Shown here one piece after another: positions 46,633-57,578 of a stretch of DNA of 64,000 nt. The stretch covers positions 23,686,987-23,750,986 of the forward strand of contig CP136063.1 of assembly GCA_032622095.1 (NCBI GenBank). Reading direction: 5' to 3'. Position 1 is the stretch's first letter. Each line of letters opens with the position of its first letter. Under the pieces are notes generated by a model. The model saw only the letters and a list, made by a program, of their open reading frames with translations, was not told where the DNA came from and did not search any database. The translations under genes were made by a program, and so were the position numbers. The stretch comes from Siphonodentalium dalli (taxonomy: Eukaryota; Mollusca; Scaphopoda; Gadilida; Siphonodentaliidae).

Positions 46633-47689
46633 GGCAAATGTAACAAATAAAAGGTTGCAATATATGCATACTTGTCCCCGAAGTGTATGAGTTTATCATG
46701 TTATAGTCAGCTGATGTCTTGAGTTGACGCCCGCCTCGACATTTATTTTTACACGATGTGAGCTAAACGTAGCCAAATCCAAATCCGTTAATTAATTAGC
46801 TGTGATTATCGTCGCGTATAAGGACATTCGTAACTTAGTTTATGACCCCAGCCATGAACTAATGTATAGTAAATAATTAAATTTGAGTTTTATGGTAGCC
46901 TGTTAACCGGAACGTTTTCAGCAGACATATTCGACTCAAATTAATTATTTAAAAAATATGTTGTCGATACTAGATCGTTGTGACTATAAGGAATGTGTTG
47001 CCACTGGAGCACGGAATCCCTTAAGTGACACAGACGCATTAAGTGAAGTCAAATCCATTGGAGCAAGAACACATCGATTCTATTTAATATGATGTGTCAG
47101 GTCTGTCAGTATATTTTCGGAGCACAAAGTCGCCGTGTGTTCAGAAATTTCACGATGTAGAACGTTTAATGATTTAATGTATTTTATTTTGCTTTATAAA
47201 TTACACCCGCAATGTGGTGATTACTATTAAAGACTTCATTGCATATGTTGTGATTGTTGGCCGTGATGTTGAGCAGGTTAACAAATACGCATTGATACAT
47301 GGTGCGTTCGAAGAGTGCCTCAAATCCTAAAGTTTGATAAATTTTCAACTGTTGACAATGACTAAAATGATCCTCATGCACATCGGTTGGGAATTTCAGG
47401 ACAACGATATGCGGAAACTAGTCAGTGGCTTTTGCAACCATTATTAAGTTCAGCCACAGTAACTTTAATCGTGTGTTACTATGGCATTGGTATGTAACTG
47501 TTACCTGACTCTATATAAGATCAACACGTACTGCTTACATAACGCGAAAACGAACAACTCACTCAAAATGTCATGATATTTGGCACCCGATGCAACAAGT
47601 GATCAGATAACTTAACATGTCCGTCGTCCGTCGGGGTGTGCGTCTGTGTTCGGGGACGTGTGTGGGCGTGAGTGCGCCCCTATGTGTGT
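46633..47689. other. Unassigned region
   Basis: No feature could be supported. A stretch at 47400-47504 has an acceptor-like start and a strong GTATGT donor, but its phase gives a stop when joined to exon 5. Confidence 0.35.
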
Positions 47690-48310
47690 CCAACCGATTC
47701 TCATCCGATCGTCCCCAAACTTCATATGAATGTTCAGTGTGACCTCTAGATGGGATACATCAATTTTTTCAAAAATTCATTTGACAACATTTGAATCCAG
47801 CGGCAGGCCCTGCAGCCCGCATTCACTGGATAATTGCTTTTGAAAATTACTGACATGTTTAGGATCACCTTTACATGGGAGCTATCGAATTTGAACAAAT
47901 TTAAATGAAAAACATGGCCGCTGGCAGCCATCTTGTATTTTACTCATTACATGACCAATTAATTTGACACACCCTACAGACCACACCCCTTATCCGATCG
48001 TCACCAAACTTAATATGGATATCTTGGGTGTTCTCTAGGTGGGAGCCATCAAATTGTCCGCATTCGATTGAAAAACATGGCCGCTAACGGTCATCTTTAT
48101 GTTACTCTTTGCATGACTAACTCCTTCTGCGCACCCAAGATAATAGTCCACATCCCTCATCCGATCATTACCAACCTTTATATGGATCTTCGGGTGAACT
48201 GTAGATGGGAGCCATTAGTAGTAGTACTGTATCCTATGTCACTTCCTACCGCCAAACTTTTTCATCCGATTAATCACAAACTGTTCATGCATCTTCAGGG
48301 TAACCTCTAA
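47690..48310. repeat. Degenerate tandem repeat (about 100-180 bp units, 4-5 copies)
   Basis: 'CATCCGATCGTCACCAAACTT' variants occur near 47702, 47990, 48156 and 48261, with 'GATGGGAGCCATCAAATT' and 'AAAAACATGGCCGCT' after them. A 'GTCCGTCGTCCGTC' stretch precedes the array. Such repeats are frequent in mollusc genomes as I recall, a weak taxonomic hint. Confidence 0.75.
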
Positions 48311-49349
48311 TTACATATATTGAGCATATGCACGTTCCGAGTTCTCTGTCGGTCTATGTACTAATATTTGGGATGATCCCATATCCAAGTTGAGCTTCAG
48401 TGTCATTGACACTTTAATTTTTTATTTTCTCCACTCAAACGTCTGCTAACTCAAGGCCGTCGACAGTCTCCGCCACCGCTCTCATTTTGTTGTGGTTATT
48501 TTGATGCATGTAATATAATTGCTATATATTGAGATCTTGAGTAGGTTGCATTAACCACAAATATTATTTGAAATAATTTCTGGGCTGTTGGATTGCTTGT
48601 AATATATGTATGCTCAATATGCTCATTCAGAGTTATTCAATGGTGATGTTCACAATAATAAAACTACAAATGTGGATCTCTGAAGGCAAACATGCTTAAT
48701 AAATGCGGAATGTAATGATCTATAATAATAATTGGGTCTTCAAAATTCCGCAGATGGGGGAGGGTTTTCATATGTTGGCTTAGGTTCTAACAAATTTGGA
48801 TCTGGAATTTTAATTTGAAATCATGCTTGAACGGAATAGCCACCTTTCTGGTTTGAGAAGTGCACGACGTCATGGTGGGTTAAATCATCATTCTGATGAT
48901 ATGCACTTTTGCATCTGTTTAGTATAATGAGTATCTTACAAGCAATATGCTGACCAGTATAGTTTACCAATATGTTGTAGTGTGTATCTGCGTTTCTCGA
49001 CTGGGCATAAACATCGACATTTCATGTATTCATGTATCATTTCTAAATCTTTGACAATATAATCACATACATAAGGCGAAAGCGGAATTCCATTTCTATT
49101 ATGGATTACCAAGCGGATCGAACGTATATGCAAGCATCACTCACATCTGGGATTTTGGGGTGGGAGTATATAAGACAAACACATTTAACAAATACAAGAC
49201 ATAACACACCGAGAGGCTCTGGTAACTGACTAGGCTGATACATGGAGATATTTAATCGCCATGAAAGTAGTATAAATGAGAGAACACAGGTATCATTGTA
49301 AGAGTCTCATGCTTTTTTTGTTTCAAGATTATATCGCTTCAATTTACAG
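48311..49349. other. Unassigned region
   Basis: No feature could be supported. Confidence 0.35.
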
Positions 49350-49478
49350 AGTTCCTGTGGACAGAAGGAAGAGACATTTTCGGATATGACGTCATACATG
49401 ATGCAATGGTGAACTGTTGCGATTGCTTGGGTTGGGGATCTGCTGAACCAGATGTTGGACAACATGGGTGTATGGCAG
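49350..49478 (+). CDS. Candidate Cys-rich exon, phase 1-1
   Basis: 129 bases lie between the acceptor 'ATCGCTTCAATTTACAG' and the donor GCAG|GTTAAT. The stop-free frame reads FLWTEGRDIFGYDVIHDAMV, then NCCDCLGWGSAEPDV, then GQHGCMA. It enters and leaves in phase 1 like lectin exons 3 and 4. However, joining it straight to exon 5 would make TAG at the junction, so an intervening exon or another transcript is needed. A C-C-x-C cluster suggests a small disulphide-rich extracellular module; no family was recognised. Confidence 0.35.
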
Positions 49479-50470
49479 GTTAATTGTCTGGTTACTACTC
49501 GATGTATAGGCTCACTGACACCCCGATATCACTCCGACTTCCTTGAAGTGATTTATATTATAGCAGAAGCGAGAAAATGCGAGTGATATCTTTTTAACAG
49601 ATAAACTGGAATTACCGCCTCCTCGTGGACAATAATATTATCTCGTCAAGCAAAACTTCGCATATTTGATATGTGAAGGATACAGCATTCTCAGTGAACG
49701 TTCTGACGACCACGATTCAATACCGTAGTTGGAGTATTAGAACAATCGACGACATCTACCACGACATCGCAATCGTGTGAACAAACTATCCGAGATTGTC
49801 GGGCCGATTCCTCCACTTGCGATTGAATCGTTATCGTCCGAACGTTCACTTAAACGCGCAGTCAGTGAACACATACACGTAACATAATTAGTGATAGAGT
49901 TTATAATTAATATTACGGCGTAACATCAAGATTCATTGAGTTAACTAGTTATTAACATGACTGTGTATATGCTGTCTGTACTAGCACAAGCAATATAAAC
50001 ACATATTATGACACGAGGACATGGTGGTTCCACATAAACTATGCTGTTCTACACAATCTACACACAATCAGTCTCGTCGTTCCTTAATCTGTGATTGGTT
50101 TGCGATTTGTCAGACACCATATCAAACACATTATGAGCTGAATCTAATCTTAATAGCATCATACCCAGGCCAGCATATACTTGTGAAAATAAGCACATAA
50201 CGGGCTTAATTTAATGAGCGAAATAAGTTCATATTGGCATTATTTAATCTAATATACGCTCTATATGGACCTACAACACGGTTTTTTATAAATAGTCCAA
50301 ACTTGGACTATTTCCATAAGAAATAAGCCCATATTGACATTATTAATTTTCTATTTCATCGACACGAATTATCAGACAACGCCCTTTATTATGTGTTTTC
50401 ACTGCGGTCCACACCATTCAACGGAATCATCATGGGCTTATTTCAGAAGTCCAGTATATACCTGTGTGCA
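49479..50470. other. Unassigned region
   Basis: Near 50170-50460, 'AAATAAGYYCATATTGRCATTATT' and 'GGGCTTATTT' words repeat in both orientations, an old degenerate repeat. Nothing else was recognised. Confidence 0.35.
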
Positions 50471-50479
50471 AATTAAATC

Positions 50480-51050
50480 ATCAATGATGCTTTAGTATAG
50501 AAAGGGACAAACTTATTATCTGAACATTTCCTATGGGATAACTACGCATCAATGATGCTGTAATATAGAAAGGGTTAAACTTATTATCTGAACGTTTCCT
50601 ATGGGGTAACTACTCATCACTGATGCTTTAATATAGAACGGGTTAGACTTATTATCTAAATATTGCTTTAGTAAAGAAAGGGATAAACTTATTATCTGAA
50701 CATTTCCTATGGGATAACTACTCATCAATAATGCTTTAATATAGAACGGGTTAGACTTATTATCTGGACATTAATCATGGAACAACTAATCACCAATGAT
50801 GCTTTAGCATAGACACACATTAATAATCTCATTATCTGAACATTTCCCATGGGATTACTACTCATCAATGATGCTTTAGTATAGAACGGGTTAAACTTAT
50901 TATCTGACCAATTTCTATGTGGTAAGTACTCACCAATGATGCTCTAGTATAGAAAGGATTAAACTTAGTATCTGAACATTTCATACGTGGTAACTACTCA
51001 CCAATGATGCTTTAGTATAGACAGGGTTAATGTTATTATATGGACATTTC
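50480..51050. repeat. 68 bp minisatellite, about 8 copies
   Basis: The unit holds 'AACTACTCATCAATGATGCT', 'TTAGTATAGAAAGGGTTAAA' and 'CTTATTATCTGAACATTTCC'. Copies vary by substitutions and a few deletions. It shares its first part with the 45 bp array at 52262. Confidence 0.9.
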
Positions 51051-51206
51051 ATAGAGACAGTGTGATAACCATTCTGATCGGCCTCTAACCACCTATACTC
51101 GGGAATGATACACAGGGACAGCACGCTACCCATTTGAATGCCGCGTTCAATCTGGAATCTGCGACAGCAACGTATCTGTATCACCTGATGAGTGTAATTG
51201 CTTTAA

Positions 51207-51450
51207 CCCTTTGAGTGCCAGGTCCGATTTTTGTATCAACCCATATACCCTGTGCCAATGCATTCTCTTATATATGCGAGTCGACCATAGGTCGCCTCGC
51301 ATATATAAGAGAATGCATTGGCCTAACAGTTTTTCATCATTTGTTATTATTTTTTACAATTTTAATAAATTTTTTTAAATCTAAAAAAAAAAAAAAAACT
51401 TACAGACTGTAAATTAGGGCCGATGACATCGGCCCCTGGCACTGAAAGGG
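51207..51450. mobile_element. piggyBac-type MITE (244 bp) with TTAA target duplications
   Basis: TTAA at 51203 and 51451 flank CCCTTTGAGTGCCAGG and CCTGGCACTGAAAGGG, inverted repeats of about 22 bp with one or two mismatches; CCCT ends plus TTAA are typical of piggyBac. Inside, about 51250-51350 is a near copy of one arm of the TA-flanked MITE at 20617, including the 67 bp palindrome. No transposase is present. Confidence 0.85.
51255..51321. repeat. 67 bp palindrome, copy 3 (inside the piggyBac-type MITE)
   Basis: It has the same CCAATGCATTCTCTTATATA arms as copy 2 (perfect 26 bp) and the same centre orientation as copy 1. The flanks ACCCTGTG and CCTAACAGTTTTT also match the TA MITE arm. Confidence 0.95.
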
Positions 51451-51454
51451 TTAA

Positions 51455-52261
51455 CACTTTCAAAACGTACTGGATTCTCCTGTCAGCTATAAGAGTATAC
51501 AGTAGTCGTACCTGCCATTTTGGCGCCACACATTATATTGAATTTTCGGAATCTACGGGTTCGATTACAAAAGTTCCTCATATAACTTGTCAATATGTAA
51601 AGTATAAATGCCATTTTTCGATGTTTTTCAAGAAAATTGGGGTTCTAAAGCGTCGTACCTGGGCTCCCCGCGAATTTTTTTTCGTTAATTCTAAAATGTC
51701 GTAATTTTTATTTTCGAAACCGTTCCTGAGAGGATAATTCTAATTGGATTGTTTTGAAGAGGAATGATCGGAGGGCGTATCCTCCTTATCCTGAGTGAAA
51801 GAGACTAACGAAGCCGCTGGTTAACTACAACGACAATGTCGCATAGACAAGATTTCGTGTTTTAATTTCTAAAGTGTCATATAACACAATCAAATAATGT
51901 TTTCTCATCAACTAGAAGATAATTGAATATGAAAGTGTATCTATTATAACAACTGTGATATAAATTGTTATTTTGCAACGATATTGGCAGATACCAATTC
52001 TAGTTCCAGATATAAATATTTTGTTTGTGTCTCCTGAACAATTTGATTTTTCCTACTGGATTCTCCCGTTCAGCTATAAGAGTATATATTGGACTGGTCT
52101 ATAACTAATGTTGAGGGGTCTTCAGCAGACGACATACAGACACAAACATAACAGAAGTGCAGAATGATTCATATGCATTGGTTGGCAATAGTCAGATAAT
52201 AAGTTCAGCAAACTACCTATGGTCGTTTGTAGAACGTATGGCCTGGATATGTCAAAGGAAC
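51455..52261. other. Unassigned region
   Basis: 'TACTGGATTCTCCTGTCAGC' with 'TATAAGAGTATA' near 51469 recurs near 52055, a direct repeat about 590 bp apart. Nothing coding was recognised. Confidence 0.4.
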
Positions 52262-52925
52262 TACACACCAGTGCGTATTTAGTAACGAAAGTGTTAACGA
52301 TGTAACTACTCACCAGTGAGTATTTAGTAAATAAATGGTTAATATGGAAATTACTCATCAGTGAGTATATAGTAAAGAAATGGTTAATAAGGTAACAACT
52401 CATTAGTGAGTAATTAGTAAATAAAGGGTTAATATGGTAACTACTCATAAGTGAGTATTTGGTAAAGAAACGGTTAATAAGGTAACAACTCATCAGTGAG
52501 TATTTAGTACAGAAAGTATTAATATGGTCACAACTCATCAGTGAGTATTTAGTAAAGAAATGGTTAATAAGGTAACAACTCATCGGTGAGTATTTAGTAC
52601 AGACAGTATTAATAATGTAACTACTCATCAGTGAGTATTTTGTAAAGAAAGTATTAATAATGTAACTAATCGTCAGTGAGTATTTAGTAAACAAAGTATT
52701 AATAATGTAACAACTCATCAGTGAGTATTTAGTAAAGAAAGTATTAATAAGGTAACTACTCATCGGTGAGTATTTAGTAAATAAAGTATTAATAAGGTAA
52801 CTACTCATCAGTGAGTATTTAGTAAAGAAAGTATTAATATTGTAACTACTCATCAGTGAGTATTTACTAAAGAAAGGGTTAATAAGATAACTACTCATCA
52901 GTGAATATTTAGTAATGACAGGGTT
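52262..52925. repeat. 45 bp minisatellite, about 14 copies, open on the minus strand
   Basis: The unit 'GGTAACTACTCATCAGTGAG', 'TATTTAGTAAAGAAAGTATT', 'AATAA' repeats every 45 bp (52751, 52796). Because 45 is a multiple of three, one minus-strand frame stays open (258 codons, 52122-52898), reading MSSYLINTFFTKYSL over and over. No splice or promoter evidence supports translation. Confidence 0.93.
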
Positions 52926-53518
52926 AATCTAATCAATGTTGTATTACTCCATCTCCGAGAAAGAATGACAAGACAATACACAAATTGACCTGTGTACACT
53001 TTAGTAGTAATCAAATTCAAATTATGAAGACCCTTCCATGGTCAATTATTGGAAAAGTAATCCAACCAATCCGACTATGTATGCCGATCATCTATCACTG
53101 CATACTTTTTTCGCTGAATCGTACTACCGATTGATATGCGTGTATTCCTGATGCTACATGAATACAGGCACATGCAGCTTTGGGCTACCTTTTATAAGGA
53201 CATGGAATGTATGATCGTCGAGGCAGTGATGTGATATGTAGTATTGTGTTGTCAAGCTTATGTTTTTAATGTATTTGATATTATTGTCGAGCTAACTTTT
53301 GGAATGACTAACGACTAAATACAATTATTTAATAAACTATATGAATTTATTAATTAAAATAAGCCTTTTCGTGTTTGGTATCATCTCATGGAACGACCAC
53401 TGTGTAAACTGAATATTGACGATATGACGACACACATAGTTTTCATTGATATTGTGAACATTCAGACTTACAATTTCTTTAAATCGGCAACTACCCGTTT
53501 CTGCTTCATTGTGAGTAT
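52926..53518. other. Unassigned region
   Basis: No feature could be supported. Confidence 0.35.
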
Positions 53519-53660
53519 TATGAGTAAAATATGTCATGTCATATCATGATTTATTATGAGTAAAATATGTCATGTCATATCATGATTTATTATGAGTAAA
53601 ATATGTCATATCATTTCATGATTTATTATGAGTAAAATATGTCATGTCATATTATGATTT
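53519..53660. repeat. 36 bp tandem repeat, 4 copies
   Basis: 'TGAGTAAAATATGTCATGTC' and 'ATATCATGATTTATTA' repeat at 36 bp (53521, 53557 and on). It ends 10 bp before the acceptor of the exon candidate at 53671. Confidence 0.9.
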
Positions 53661-53670
53661 TCTTTTTCAG

Positions 53671-53730
53671 AGACAGGAACACTTTATATAACAATTGACC
53701 AAAATAACTTCATGCATTGTTGTTGTACAT
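53671..53730 (+). CDS. Candidate short Cys-rich exon, phase 1-1
   Basis: The acceptor is 'GATTTTCTTTTTCAG' with a good pyrimidine tract; the donor ACAT|GTAAAT is moderate. Sixty bases read TGTLYITIDQNNFMHCCCT, following a joined GAG (Glu) if preceded by the 49350-49478 exon, whose phase and last base fit. The CCCTC cluster resembles the NCCDC cluster of that exon. A pure chance match is possible for so short a stretch. Confidence 0.27.
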
Positions 53731-53903
53731 GTAAATTTTCTGCCGATTTTATATACTGCTTGAGTTGAAAATATATTGATTCATTGCTAATCTTGCTACA
53801 TGTAGTTTGTATATTAACTAAATGCATACTTGTTGAACTGTAAATATATCATATTAAAATAATCAATTGGGTTGGGAATATTGTAGAATAACGAGTGAGT
53901 TAA

Positions 53904-54486
53904 AGGGGTACTGTACGCCATTTTCATTAAATTTCCGGTGACAACAACGATCTAATATCGATAATATATAGAAACATAAGTAATTTGAGTCGAAGATGTA
54001 TTCTGTAAACGCTCAGGTTAATAGGCTATCTTAAAATTTAATAATTTAAAAGTTAATAATTTGATATAAATTGAATTTATGACTGGAGCCATAAAATGGC
54101 GTCAATTAAATTACGAATTACCGTAATCAAAAACAGTAATTGAGGGATACTGGATTGTTAAACCGATCGCACACACGATCGCTTAAAATATTATGATGAT
54201 ACGGGGAGAACACTCAAGCCACTCACTGACTAGCGACGATACAATAACTTAAATGATTATATGGGAATAGTATGCATATAATATAACTTTTATTTGATTC
54301 ATTTGGTTGAAAACTTTACAAAAATAACTCGACAACGACAATTTGTATTTTTGCATTCCGGTAAATTTGTCATCCGTAACATGACTTCGTACTCAACAGA
54401 CTTTCAAATAATGGAAAAATTGTTACCTTATTCTCCGACTCGGAGACTATAGAAACCAACAACAACATTTGGCGTACAGTACCCCT
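53904..54486. mobile_element. TTAA-flanked MITE (583 bp)
   Basis: TTAA at 53900 and 54487 flank AGGGGTACTGTACGCCA and TGGCGTACAGTACCCCT, perfect 17 bp inverted repeats. The interior is AT-rich with no transposase. The TTAA target suggests piggyBac-type mobilisation, although the AGGG end is not the usual CCC. Confidence 0.85.
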
Positions 54487-54507
54487 TTAAGTATATCTGA
54501 TGGACAC

Positions 54508-55355
54508 AAGATTGATAATAATGATAATAATACAAAAATATTTTATATAGCGTAAAGACATTGACATGCTCTAAAACGCTTACAATTATAATACAACATG
54601 AAGTATGGTAAAACATTAGATGTATACAAATCGAAATTAATTACCGGAGGAATGAGTGAGATCAGGTGTAAACACTACTATCTGCATGATGTTATCTTAC
54701 AAATAATAATTTTAAAAAAACATGAAACAAAAGAAAAAACAAATATTTCAGACTGATGACTGAACACGGATTTGATGAAGTAACAAGAGCCATGAACAAC
54801 TAATTATTTTTTGTCTTTCTTTGCCACTTCTGCACCAACTTTTTCAACGAAATTCAATCAATATGTTTTCAGCTGCTGCTTGAAATCAAACTCTTCTGCC
54901 CTCAGCTCTATGGACAGTGCATTCCACAGTGTTGGTCCGGAATAACTGAACGCACGGTCTGATCATTATTGACGCGATTCTTGTGACACAGATATCGAAT
55001 AAACTCTAATTAGCAGATCTCAAGTCTGCTTGTAGCTTATGTACAAACAGTATATTTGTGATGCATCCCGATGCCATTCCACACTTGGCCTTAACATGAT
55101 TAGCAGCGCTTTGAATTTACACCTTCGTCTAATCGGCAGCCAGTGGAGGTCACGTAACACAGGCGTTATAGGGTCGAAATCAACCTGGCAGCATAGTTCA
55201 AAACACTTTGTAGTTCGCCTGTTAGCGTATTCGGAAGACCAAGAAACAACGAATTAGTAGTCAATTGTGGATGTCACATAGGCACCAAAGTTTTACGGCA
55301 ATCTGTTGTTACGCATCTCTTAAATCTAGCCAGGTCACGTCGCCTTAATATTGTC
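54508..55355 (-). mobile_element. CR1/L2-type LINE, 3' end with reverse-transcriptase C-terminus
   Basis: On the minus strand, in pieces of frame, one reads 'NSLFLGLPNTLTGELQSVLN', 'YAARLI', 'PVLRDLHWLPIRRRCKFKAL', then 'SYSGPTLWNALSIELR' and 'FDFKQQLKTY' before a stop near 54860. These are the standard C-terminal motifs of CR1/L2/Jockey-like reverse transcriptases (HWLP; GPTLWNALP; F...LKT). The 3' UTR follows, with 'GCGTTTTAGAGCATG' and 'CGCTATATAAAATA', ending in an (ATT/ATC)n tail at about 54510-54535. It is 5'-truncated as LINEs usually are, and frameshifted. It lies 22 bp from the TTAA MITE. Confidence 0.8.
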
Positions 55356-56016
55356 ACTCATTTCTAAATTAGAATAAAAATAACAATGTATAATTAAAAT
55401 AGCATATCCCAACGTTAACACTACGGTGGAAAACATATATCACGGCATATACCTAGCGTTAAAGATGGATTATCTCTTCATATAACACTCTTGAAATAGG
55501 TCCGTGGTTAAAATAATATGACCGATGTCCGAAAATGCTTCTATCAATTAATATGATTTTATTTCGAATATTTTATAATAAAATGATAGAATTAAATGGG
55601 ACACTTTATTGTTCTATTTCAGAACATACCATTCAGGCGATAACATATATCGATAGAGAACATTAGGGTGTTCCCATAGCTATGCTCAGAATGTCAAATG
55701 TCCCCGATTGATTGTTTGTATTGTTATTACATAGTTACAAACGATAATGAGTCTAGTTTTTTATTTGTGACATAATTACACAATACAATTTCTGGTCTTT
55801 GTTAACAGTAACCACTGGTGTTCGTTATCTAAACAACCACACGTTTTAGACCAGAACAGATTCTAAATATAATCAATATTAATCAATATAAGCATTTTCG
55901 GATAGGGTTCTTCGATTGATATATAATATTTTATACCCCGGTAACTGTTTTGCACATGCTTACAAAGAGATACACCATCTTTAACACCACGATGCATTAC
56001 ATAATTATACAACGTA
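55356..56016. other. Spacer with one diverged 48 bp unit
   Basis: About 55414-55461 reads 'GTTAACACTACGGTGGAAAA' and 'CATATATCACGGCATATACC', a distant copy of the 48 bp unit that forms the array starting 550 bp further on. The rest is unassigned. Confidence 0.5.
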
Positions 56017-57465
56017 ACGTTAACACTACGATGGATAACATATACCAGGGCATGTTCCTAAGTTATGTTAACACTACGATGGATAGCATATACCAGGGCA
56101 TGTTCCTAAGTTATGTTAACACTACGATGGATAACATATACCAGGGCATGTTCCTAAGTAACGCTAACACTACGATGGATAACATATACCAGGGCATGTT
56201 CCTAAGTTATGTTAACACTACGATGGATAGCATATACCAGGGCATGTTCCTAAGTTATGTTAACACTACGATGGATAACATATACCAGGGCATGTTCCTA
56301 AGTAACGCTAACACTACGATGGATAACATATACCAGGGCATGTTCCTAAGTAACGTTAACACTACGATGGATAACATATACCAGGGCATGTTCCTAAGTA
56401 ACGTTAACACTTCGATGGATAACATATACCAGGGCATGTTCCTAAGTTATGTTAACACTAAGATGGATAACATATACCAGGGCATGTTCCTAAGTAACGT
56501 TAACACTAAGATGGATAACATATACCAGGGCATGTTCCTAAGTAACGTTAACACTACGATGGATAACATATACCAGGGCATGTTCCTAAGTAACGTTAAC
56601 ACTTCGATGGATAACATATACCAGGGCATGTTCCTAAGTTATGTTAACACTAAGATGGATAACATATACCAGGGCATGTTCCTAAGTAACGTTAACACTA
56701 AGATGGATAACATATACCAGGGCATGTTCCTAAGTAACGTTAACACTACGATGGATAACATATACCAGGGCATGTTCCTAAGTTATGTTATCACTACGAT
56801 GGATAACATATACCAGGGCATGTTCCTAAGTAACGTTAACACTACGATGGATAACATATACCAGGGCATGTTCCTAAGTAACGTTAACACTTCGATGGAT
56901 AACATATACCAGGGCATGTTCCTAAGTTATGTTATCACTAAGATGGATAACATATACCAGGGCATGTTCCTAAGTAACGTTAACACTACGATGGATAACA
57001 TATACCAGGGCATGTTCCTAAGTTATGTTAACACTAAGATGGATAACATATACCAGGGCATGTTCCTAAGTAACGTTAACACTAAGATGGATAACATATA
57101 CCAGGGCATGTTCCTAAGTAACGTTAACACTACGATGGATAACATATACCAGGGCATGTTCCTAAGTAACGTTAACACTTCGATGGATAACATATACCAG
57201 GGCATGTTCCTAAGTAACGTTAACACTACGATGGATAACATATACCAGGGCATGTTCCTAAGTTATGTTAACACTAAGATGGATAACATATACCAGGGCA
57301 TGTTCCTAAGTAACGTTAACACTAAGATGGATAACATATACCAGGGCATGTTCCTAAGTAACGTTAACACTACGATGGATAACATATACCAGGGCATGTT
57401 CCTAAGTAACGTTAACACTTCGATGGATAACATATACCAGGGCATGTTCCTAAGTTATGTTATCA
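56017..57465. repeat. 48 bp minisatellite, 30 copies, open through the array
   Basis: The unit 'GTTAACACTACGATGGATAA', 'CATATACCAGGGCATGTTCC', 'TAAGTAAC' is repeated 30 times. Since 48 is a multiple of three, the plus strand is one 542-codon frame (55950-57578) of NTTMDNIYQGMFLSNV, and short minus frames also stay open. Variant positions (ACG/ACT-AAG/TCG after NT; AACG/TTATG before) recur in a T-S-K-K four-unit order. Coding use is unproven: no initiation or splice context, and open frames are expected by construction. Confidence 0.95.
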
Positions 57466-57578
57466 CCATGGCGGATACCACATACCACTCTATAATTTTG
57501 AGCGTTTTGATATCACATGTGAATTACTTGGCTAGAGTACTTTGTGTACATTCATATTGTGTTCACATAAAGTACTAA

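Noticed and set aside
47400-47504. Possible missing lectin exon between exon 5 and 49350
   Set aside because: It has a GTATGT donor and a hydrophobic stretch, but starts with GA in phase 1, which makes TGA after exon 5.
52122-52898. 258-codon minus-strand open frame
   Set aside because: Explained by the 45 bp tandem unit. Its composition (Ser, Tyr, Thr, Asn, Phe) matches no known fold.
55950-57578. 542-codon open frame as a repetitive structural protein
   Set aside because: The frame follows from a 48 bp unit with no stop in it. No start context, signal peptide or splice evidence was seen, so it is kept as a repeat only.
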